Source: Clostridiales bacterium (lineage in GTDB: Bacteria; Bacillota; Clostridia; Lachnospirales; Lachnospiraceae). From it: a DNA stretch of 11,876 nt. A model generated the notes under the pieces. It did not search any database. It was not told the DNA's origin and saw only the letters and a program-made list of their open reading frames with translations. The position numbers and the translations under genes were made by a program. Location of the stretch: NCBI GenBank assembly GCA_021204765.1, contig JAJPYU010000048.1, forward strand, positions 1 through 11,876, read 5' to 3'. Shown here one piece after another: positions 6,086 through 11,876 of this stretch; within the stretch, counting starts at the first letter, position 1; every line of letters starts with the position of its first letter.

Positions 6086-9000
6086 AAATCCTGATATCAA
6101 AAAAGTAATGGTCATCGGCTCCGGACCCATCGTCATAGGACAGGCCGCGGAGTTCGACTACGCCGGCACCCAGGCCTGCCGTTCCCTGAAAGAAGAAGGC
6201 ATAGAGGTCTGCCTGGTAAATTCCAACCCGGCCACCATCATGACTGACAAACAGATCGCGGATGAGGTCTACATCGAGCCCCTGACCGTGGAAGTCTTAA
6301 AGAAGATCCTCTTAAAGGAGCATCCCGACAGCATACTTCCCACCCTGGGCGGCCAGGCCGGATTAAATCTGGGCATGGAGCTGGAGGAGTCGGGTTTCCT
6401 TAAAGAAAACGGAATACGCCTTATAGGTACCACCTCGGAGACCATTTTCAGGGCTGAGGACCGTCAGGCCTTTAAGGACACCATGGATAAGATCGGTGAG
6501 CCCTCTGCTCCCTCGGAGGTGGTCCACTCCATAGAGGAGGGGATCGCATTTACCAATACTATCGGATACCCGGTGGTGCTGCGTCCTGCATTTACGTTAG
6601 GCGGCAGCGGCGGCGGAATAGCCGAGAACGAGGATCAGCTGCGGGAGATCCTGGCAAACGGCCTGCGCTTAAGCCGCGTACATGAGGTCCTGGTGGAGCG
6701 CTGCATAGCCGGCTGGAAGGAGATAGAGTACGAGGTCATGCGGGATGCCATGGGCAACTGCATCACCGTCTGCAACATGGAAAATATCGACCCGGTGGGT
6801 GTCCATACCGGAGATTCCATAGTGGTGGCCCCCTCCCAGACCCTGGGGGATAAGGAGTACCAGATGCTCCGCACCTCCGCCTTAAATATCATAAATGAGC
6901 TGAAGATCACCGGGGGCTGCAACGTACAGTTTGCCTTAAATCCCGAGAGCTTTGAGTACTGTGTCATAGAGGTAAATCCCCGGGTCAGCCGCAGCTCGGC
7001 CCTGGCCTCCAAGGCCACCGGCTATCCCATAGCCAAGGTGGCGGCAAAGATTGCCCTGGGCTTTACCTTGGACGAGATAAAGAATGCGGTCACCAAAAAG
7101 ACTTACGCCAGCTTCGAGCCCATGCTGGACTACTGCGTGGTGAAGATCCCCCGCTTGCCTTTTGATAAGTTCATCACAGCCAAGCGGACCCTTACCACCC
7201 AGATGAAGGCAACCGGAGAGGTCATGAGCATATGCACGAATTTCGAAGGGACCCTGATGAAGGCCATCCGGTCCCTGGAACAGCATGTCATGAGCCTCCA
7301 TACCCAGGAATACAGAGCCCTCTCCTACGAGGAGCTGGTGGATAAGCTGAAAAACGTGGACGACCGCCGCATATGGGTCATCGCCGAGGCCTGCCACAGG
7401 GGGATGTCCTACGACATCATCCACGACATCACGAAAATAGACAAGTGGTTTATAGACAAGATAGGCATCATAGTGGAGATGGAGAGGCGGCTTATCAGCG
7501 AGCCCCTGACTGTGGAGCTTTTAAAGGAGGCCAAGCGCATCGAGTTCCCGGACGAGCTTATCGCGGAGCTTACCGGCAAGAGCAGGGATTATGTAAAGGC
7601 CATGCGCTACGAGAACGGCATCGTCGCCTCATTTAAGATGGTGGATACCTGCGCCGCAGAGTTCGCGGCGGCCACGCCCTACTATTATTCCTGCTTTGAC
7701 GGGGAGAATGAGGCTGATCCCAGGTCGGATAAGAAGAAGATACTGGTCCTGGGCTCCGGCCCTATCCGCATAGGCCAGGGAATCGAGTTCGATTTCTGCT
7801 CAGTCCACTGCACCTGGGCTTTTGCCCGGGCGGGATATGAGACAATAATCATAAATAATAATCCTGAGACCGTCTCTACCGACTTCGATATTGCGGACAA
7901 GCTCTACTTCGAGCCCCTGACTCCCGAGGATGTGGAGAATGTGGTCCGCCTGGAGAATCCCGATGGGGCCGTGGTCCAGTTCGGCGGGCAGACAGCCATC
8001 AACCTGACCGAACACCTGATGAAGATGGGTGTGCCCATTCTGGGAACGAAGGCCGAGGATATGGATGCGGCTGAGGATAGGGAGCTCTTCGACCGGATAC
8101 TGGCAAAGACCCATATTCCCAGGGCAGCCGGAGGCACGGTATTCACCTCCGAAGAGGCCGTGGAAGTGGCGAACAGGCTGGGATACCCGGTGCTGGTGCG
8201 GCCTTCCTACGTGCTGGGCGGACAGGGCATGCATATAGCTTTCAACGACAGCGAGATGGTGGAGTTCATAGATAACATCAACAAGGTAGCCCAGGATCAC
8301 CCCATCCTCATAGACAAGTATCTCATGGGAAAGGAGATAGAGGTGGACGCCGTCTGCGACGGAAAGGACATCCTTATCCCCGGCATCATGGAGCATATCG
8401 AGCGCACCGGAGTCCACTCCGGGGACAGTATCTCCGTGTACCCGGCGCCGACTATCTCTGATGAGGCCAAGGAGATCATAGTGGATTACACCAAGAAGCT
8501 CTCTAAGGCCCTCCACGTGGTGGGACTTATAAATATCCAGTTCATAGTTATGGAGGAGGGGGTCTTCGTCATAGAGGTGAATCCCAGGTCTTCCAGGACG
8601 GTTCCCTATATCAGCAAAGTCACAGGCATACCCATAGTGGATTTGGCGACTAGGGTCATCTTAGGCGAGACCCTGCGGGGCATGGGCTTTACTGAGGATA
8701 TAGCCCCCGAGGCGGATTATGTGGCCATCAAGATGCCGGTATTTTCCTTTGAGAAGCTGCGGGGAGCTGAGATCACCCTGGGTCCTGAGATGAAGTCCAC
8801 CGGAGAATGCCTTGGGATAGCGAAGACCTTTAACGAGGCTTTGTACAAAGCCTTCCTGGGCGCGGGCATAGAGCTGCCGAAATTCAGGCAGATGATCATC
8901 ACCGTAAATGACAAGGACAAGCCGGAGGCCGTGGGAGTGGCTAAGCGTTTTGAAAAATTGGGTTATCGTATTTACGCCACCAGGAGCACGGCAAAGTATC

Positions 9001-9284
9001 TGCAGGATCATGGAGTCAACGCCCTGAGGGTCAACAAGCTCTCCCAGGAATCCCCCAATGTCCTGGATCTGATACTGGGACACAAAATAGATCTGGTAAT
9101 TGACACACCCACCCAGGGCCGGGATAAGAGCAGGGATGGATTCCTGATCCGGAGAAATGCCATAGAGACCGGCGTCCACGTCCTGACCTCCATGGATACG
9201 GCCAACGCCCTGGCCCTCTCCCTGGAGACTGAACAGGATGAGATGACCATGATAGATATAGCAACTGTGAAAGGACAGGCCTGA
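6078..9284 (+). CDS. carB: Carbamoyl-phosphate synthase large subunit
   Basis: The 1068-residue protein is full length for CarB. It makes carbamoyl phosphate from bicarbonate, ammonia and two ATP. The two homologous ATP-grasp halves are both intact: the first (about 1-400) opens with VMVIGSGPIVIGQAAEFDY and has RPAFTLGGSGGG, and the second (from about 552) opens with ILVLGSGPIRIGQGIEFDF and has RPSYVLGGQGMHIAF. Each half carries its EVNPR metal/ATP motif. An oligomerisation region lies between them. Residues from about 934 form an MGS-like allosteric domain (YATRSTAKYLQ, IDTPTQGRDKSRDG), where nucleotides or ornithine bind in characterised homologues. Translation starts 8 nt after GGGAGG (6064-6069), inside carA. 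A short GGCC hairpin (9277-9290) spans the stop codon. Confidence 0.98.
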   Translation: MPKNPDIKKVMVIGSGPIVIGQAAEFDYAGTQACRSLKEEGIEVCLVNSNPATIMTDKQIADEVYIEPLTVEVLKKILLKEHPDSILPTLGGQAGLNLGMELEESGFLKENGIRLIGTTSETIFRAEDRQAFKDTMDKIGEPSAPSEVVHSIEEGIAFTNTIGYPVVLRPAFTLGGSGGGIAENEDQLREILANGLRLSRVHEVLVERCIAGWKEIEYEVMRDAMGNCITVCNMENIDPVGVHTGDSIVVAPSQTLGDKEYQMLRTSALNIINELKITGGCNVQFALNPESFEYCVIEVNPRVSRSSALASKATGYPIAKVAAKIALGFTLDEIKNAVTKKTYASFEPMLDYCVVKIPRLPFDKFITAKRTLTTQMKATGEVMSICTNFEGTLMKAIRSLEQHVMSLHTQEYRALSYEELVDKLKNVDDRRIWVIAEACHRGMSYDIIHDITKIDKWFIDKIGIIVEMERRLISEPLTVELLKEAKRIEFPDELIAELTGKSRDYVKAMRYENGIVASFKMVDTCAAEFAAATPYYYSCFDGENEADPRSDKKKILVLGSGPIRIGQGIEFDFCSVHCTWAFARAGYETIIINNNPETVSTDFDIADKLYFEPLTPEDVENVVRLENPDGAVVQFGGQTAINLTEHLMKMGVPILGTKAEDMDAAEDRELFDRILAKTHIPRAAGGTVFTSEEAVEVANRLGYPVLVRPSYVLGGQGMHIAFNDSEMVEFIDNINKVAQDHPILIDKYLMGKEIEVDAVCDGKDILIPGIMEHIERTGVHSGDSISVYPAPTISDEAKEIIVDYTKKLSKALHVVGLINIQFIVMEEGVFVIEVNPRSSRTVPYISKVTGIPIVDLATRVILGETLRGMGFTEDIAPEADYVAIKMPVFSFEKLRGAEITLGPEMKSTGECLGIAKTFNEALYKAFLGAGIELPKFRQMIITVNDKDKPEAVGVAKRFEKLGYRIYATRSTAKYLQDHGVNALRVNKLSQESPNVLDLILGHKIDLVIDTPTQGRDKSRDGFLIRRNAIETGVHVLTSMDTANALALSLETEQDEMTMIDIATVKGQA

Positions 9285-9305
9285 AGGCCTTATGGTAGAC
9301 AAGAC

Positions 9306-10946
9306 GTGACTATTGGTGGGCTGTTTGCACTGTTGGGAGGCGTGGGGCTCTTCCTCTTCGGCATGACTATCATGTCGGCGGGACTGCGAAATGCCTGCGG
9401 CGACAATCTCCAGACCATACTGGAGAAGGCCACAAAGAATAAGTTTATCGCTATCTTTGTGGGTCTCGGCATGACCATGCTCATCCAGAGCTCATCGGCC
9501 ACGGACGTCATGGTCATCGGATTCGTCAATACCGGGATGATGAATCTGACCCAGGCCATAGGTGTCATCATGGGTGCCAATATCGGCACCACCATCACTG
9601 CCCAGATCACGGCATTTAACCTCAGTACTTACACACCGCTGCTGCTCTTTATCGGTGCGGTGATGTATCTCTTTATAAAGAAAAGATTCTGGAAACATAT
9701 CGGATCCATCATCCTTGGATTCGGTATGCTTTTCGAGGGTATCACCATAATGAAGCAGGCTATAGAGCCGCTTTCTCAGACCCCCGCATTTGTAAGCTTC
9801 ATGACAGCTCTCAACAATCCGGCGCTGGCTTTTCTTTTCGGTATCGCTTTCACCGCGCTCCTGCAGAGCTCGTCCTCATCCACGGTTATTTTTCAGGCTT
9901 TCGCCCTCCAGGGACTCCTGACTTACAACATGGCGGTCTACCTCATTATCGGCGCGGCCATAGGCTCCGTGACGCCGAACCTTTTGGCGAGCCTTACCGC
10001 TAACAGAAACGGGAAGCGTTCCGCCATTTTGAACCTGCTCTTTAACAGTATAAGGGCAGGGATCATCATAGCCCTGATAAATATTTTCCCGCAGATACTG
10101 ACTTTCATACAGTCCCTGTCGCCAAACGATATAGGCAGACAGATAGCCAATACCCACACCATCTTCGCCATCATAGCGGTGGTGATCGAGATGTTCTTCA
10201 CGAAGCAGATAATTGCCCTGACTTACAGGATCATCCCCGTAAAGCCCGGCGAGTCCAGGGTGGAGGAGGATCGTTCCCTGATGTATATGACCAGTACCAC
10301 TGAGATGCCTACCATCGCAGTGCTGCGGCAGGCCCAGCTGGAGATCACACGCATGGGCAGCATCGCGGCGGATAATCTGGCGGACGCCCTGAGGTGTTTC
10401 TTTACATATGATGAGAAGCTGGCGGAGACCGTCCGGGAGCGGGAGGAGACCGTAGGCATTTTGAACGCTTCCATTTCAGACCGTATGGCGGCACTGCGGC
10501 GTTTTGATCTGTCTAAGGCTCACATGAGACGCATCTCCATGATGACTATAGCTGTCACGGATATGGACAGGCTTTCGGAGCACGCTATGAATATAGTGGG
10601 TTACTCGGAAGAGTTAAACCGCAAGGGATTAACTCTCTCTGATGCGGCTGCGGAGGAGCTTAAGGGCATGGCCGAGACTGCCATGGAGGCGGTGCGGCTG
10701 TCTCTTGAGATATTTGCCACCGAGGATTACGAGAGGCTGGAAAAACTGGAGGAGCTGGAGTCCCGGGTGGATGATTGCCAGAAGATGCTCATAGACAGCC
10801 ATATAGACAGGCTCATGCGCTCCGAGTGCAATGCGCTCTGCGGAGTCATTTTCTCGGATATCGTCACAGACCTGGAGCGCTGCTCTGATCACGCCATCAA
10901 TATCGCGTATGCGCTTAAGGAGCGGGAGAATCAGTATTATAACTGA
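9306..10946 (+). CDS. Na/Pi cotransporter family protein with C-terminal PhoU-like domain
   Basis: This 546-residue inner-membrane protein is of the NptA/PF02690 type, expected to import phosphate with sodium. Residues about 3-305 hold roughly eight to ten hydrophobic segments, including the two inverted-repeat signatures QSSSAT (61-66) and QSSSSST (187-193) and the GANIGTT stretch (90-96). Residues about 335-546 are a cytoplasmic helical PhoU-like domain with the two metal-site-type motifs DRLSEHAMNI (421-430) and ERCSDHAINI (524-533). The start is a GTG, 21 nt after the carB stop. The next internal Met (residue 20) would cut the first membrane segment, so GTG is preferred although its ribosome binding site is weak. 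A five-codon reading frame (ATG 9292, MVDKT) ends in a GTGA overlap with this start, which could couple translation. Transport specificity is inferred from the family. Confidence 0.93.
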   Translation: MTIGGLFALLGGVGLFLFGMTIMSAGLRNACGDNLQTILEKATKNKFIAIFVGLGMTMLIQSSSATDVMVIGFVNTGMMNLTQAIGVIMGANIGTTITAQITAFNLSTYTPLLLFIGAVMYLFIKKRFWKHIGSIILGFGMLFEGITIMKQAIEPLSQTPAFVSFMTALNNPALAFLFGIAFTALLQSSSSSTVIFQAFALQGLLTYNMAVYLIIGAAIGSVTPNLLASLTANRNGKRSAILNLLFNSIRAGIIIALINIFPQILTFIQSLSPNDIGRQIANTHTIFAIIAVVIEMFFTKQIIALTYRIIPVKPGESRVEEDRSLMYMTSTTEMPTIAVLRQAQLEITRMGSIAADNLADALRCFFTYDEKLAETVREREETVGILNASISDRMAALRRFDLSKAHMRRISMMTIAVTDMDRLSEHAMNIVGYSEELNRKGLTLSDAAAEELKGMAETAMEAVRLSLEIFATEDYERLEKLEELESRVDDCQKMLIDSHIDRLMRSECNALCGVIFSDIVTDLERCSDHAINIAYALKERENQYYN

Positions 10947-11088
10947 GATGAAACATTTTTAGAATATCAAGATTTTCATAGAAATATTGTTGTTTCTGAA
11001 ACACAATTGTCTAAAATTGCAATATTACAAAAATAACCCATTCTATTTTTTGATCAGGTCAAGATTCCGATAGTCTGCAAAAAATTAT

Positions 11089-11097
11089 TGGTATAAA
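11089..11097 (+). promoter_or_regulatory. Candidate extended -10 promoter for the 11215 gene
   Basis: TGG-TATAAA (11089-11097) is an extended -10 element (TGn followed by a 5-of-6 match to TATAAT). No good -35 box lies 16-18 nt upstream, which is tolerated by extended -10 promoters. Transcription would start near 11104, giving a leader of about 110 nt. The right half of the -10 overlaps the inverted repeat AAAATCGTAT (11095-11104). Confidence 0.4.
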
Positions 11098-11186
11098 ATC
11101 GTATAGCATAAGTGTATTTTGAATTTTCTTTCTGGAAATTTAAAGAATTGTTTGGGAATGGATACGATTTTTGCGAGTTAATCGTA
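11095..11186 (+). promoter_or_regulatory. AATCGTA/TACGATT repeats, possible operator or leader hairpin
   Basis: AAAATCGTAT (11095-11104) is the exact reverse complement of ATACGATTTT (11162-11171). A third half-site, AATCGTA (11180-11186), can also pair with TACGATT (11163-11169) across a 10-nt loop just before the ribosome binding site. The first copy overlaps the candidate -10. This could be a repressor binding array or, for the second pair, an mRNA hairpin. Function is inferred from position only. Confidence 0.35.
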
Positions 11187-11201
11187 AATATACCAAATTA
11201 C

Positions 11202-11207
11202 AGGAGG
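11202..11207 (+). promoter_or_regulatory. Perfect AGGAGG ribosome binding site
   Basis: AGGAGG lies 7 nt before ATG 11215, a full anti-SD match that fixes the start of the hypothetical gene and suggests efficient translation. Confidence 0.85.
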
Positions 11208-11214
11208 ACGTGCC

Positions 11215-11751
11215 ATGTATGAGGAATATTATAACGAGCCTGATCCGGTAAAGAGAAAAGCCGTCCTGGATGCGATGCCGGCAGACGGGGACGACGCAAA
11301 GCTGGTGGCCCAGATGAAGAAGCTCTTCGAGATCCGTTACACGCCGCACCCGAAGATCGGATACGCGGACAATTTTGTCCGCTGTTTTCTGAATCTTAAG
11401 ATGGCGGCAGAGAACCTGGATTCACAGTTTGCCCGCAGGAGAGTGAGAAAGCAGGTGCTGCAGGCGATACATGAGCTGTGCCTTGACAGAACAGATGAGT
11501 TCTCCGAGTGGATCCTCTACAGGGAAATGTGCCATCTGACGGCAGTGTATATCTCGGGCTGCCAGGGGGATAAGCACTATAATTCCGTGATCTGGGGCGT
11601 AGGGTTTGTCAGTGACGAAAGACAGAAAAAGAGACTGAACCTGGATATGGACAGGGTAGGGGAAGCTATTCCGAAATATCTGGATCTGGAAGAGGAGTAT
11701 GCGATAATGAAGAGGGCTGTCCTTGCCACCAGAAAGGTGATGATAAGATGA
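11215..11751 (+). CDS. Conserved hypothetical protein of Lachnospiraceae type
   Basis: This is a 178-residue, mostly helical, charged, soluble protein. It has no signal peptide, membrane helix or catalytic motif that I can identify. It begins MYEEYYNEPDPVKRKAVLDA and has a central Arg/Lys-rich helix (FARRRVRKQVLQAIHELC). Three cysteines (residues about 57, 84 and 103) and one in SGCQGDKHYN show no metal-binding spacing. The N-terminal pattern (acidic/aromatic start, then DPxKRKxxLD) resembles small DUF proteins seen in gut Lachnospiraceae; DUF6553 is a possible match from memory, unverified. Its promoter region is separate from the carAB unit. The stop codon overlaps an ATG (ATGA at 11748-11751), and another start with a good ribosome binding site lies at 11854. 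Function unknown. Confidence 0.85.
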   Translation: MYEEYYNEPDPVKRKAVLDAMPADGDDAKLVAQMKKLFEIRYTPHPKIGYADNFVRCFLNLKMAAENLDSQFARRRVRKQVLQAIHELCLDRTDEFSEWILYREMCHLTAVYISGCQGDKHYNSVIWGVGFVSDERQKKRLNLDMDRVGEAIPKYLDLEEEYAIMKRAVLATRKVMIR

Positions 11752-11853
11752 TGGATTTGTTTTTGCCGGAAACGCCCGGTACATGCGGGGGGGCAGTAGG
11801 ACACACGGATTGCACCGGACACGGACAGAGATGCAGGGGGACAGGAGAATACT

Positions 11854-11876
11854 ATGGAGCGTATAGTGCTTGGCGA
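11854..11876 (+). CDS. Start of a further gene, cut by the window edge
   Basis: ATG 11854 follows AGGAG (11843-11847) with 6-nt spacing and reads MERIVLG before the window ends. Seven residues are too few to name it. A competing possibility is the reading frame from ATG 11748, which overlaps the stop of the preceding gene and stays open to the edge. The two cannot both be read far without overlapping in different frames. The stronger, closer ribosome binding site and the ordinary-looking N-terminus favour 11854. Confidence 0.5.

Larger units (their letters stand above)
10947..11214 (+). other. AT-rich 268-bp spacer with inverted repeats
   Basis: No gene is visible here on either strand. The base composition drops sharply compared with the genes around it. 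It contains a 10-bp stem-loop with a one-base bulge (ATTGT-T-GTTTC at 10986-10996 with GAAACACAAT at 10998-11007). An alternative stem, AATATTG (10983-10989)/CAATATT (11020-11026), competes with it. Further right is an extended -10 promoter candidate and three copies of an AATCGTA motif. No GC-rich stem followed by a T-run is present, so how the cotransporter transcript ends is not obvious. Confidence 0.7.

Noticed and set aside
6635..8516. Long minus-strand open frames inside carB
   Set aside because: They lie opposite a fully conserved CarB sequence, lack ribosome binding sites and resemble no family; they are codon-composition shadows.

Overview
The window reads as chromosomal sequence from a Gram-positive anaerobe of the Clostridia, most likely Lachnospiraceae. 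The pointers are strong AGGAGG-type ribosome binding sites, a sigma-A-like promoter, an aldo/keto reductase carrying two 4Fe-4S clusters, a clostridial-looking seryl-tRNA synthetase and a Na/Pi cotransporter fused to a PhoU-like domain. Coding sequence is moderately GC-rich, while the one long spacer is strongly AT-rich. Every supported gene is on the + strand. No IS element, phage gene, tRNA, rRNA or CRISPR array was seen.

Layout. Positions 1-80 are the tail of an unrecognised gene, closed by a textbook intrinsic terminator (89-118). A promoter overlapping that terminator's T-tract starts a new unit: a small membrane-anchored acidic protein (233-826) and a ferredoxin-like aldo/keto reductase (861-2000). 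Next come glyA (2113-3357), serS (3541-4821), carA (5009-6085), carB (6078-9284) and a Na/Pi cotransporter (9306-10946). A 268-bp AT-rich spacer with inverted repeats and a probable extended -10 promoter leads to a conserved hypothetical gene (11215-11751) and the start of one more gene at the right edge.

The genes cover one-carbon/serine metabolism (glyA), serine charging of tRNA (serS), carbamoyl phosphate for pyrimidines and arginine (carAB) and phosphate uptake. carA and carB overlap by 8 bp and are clearly coupled. The cotransporter starts 21 bp after carB.

The most unusual content is not coding. The glyA-serS and serS-carA spacers are filled by two copies of the same structured element. 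Each has a long imperfect palindrome whose sequence differs between copies but whose 26-bp architecture is kept. It is followed by an ~87-92-nt tail that is about 86% identical, with one stem preserved by compensatory changes and a terminal hairpin built on a GCGAAGC mini-hairpin. Both copies end 28-30 nt before the next start codon. I do not recognise this as a known riboswitch, T-box or named repeat family; it is the best candidate here for something undescribed.
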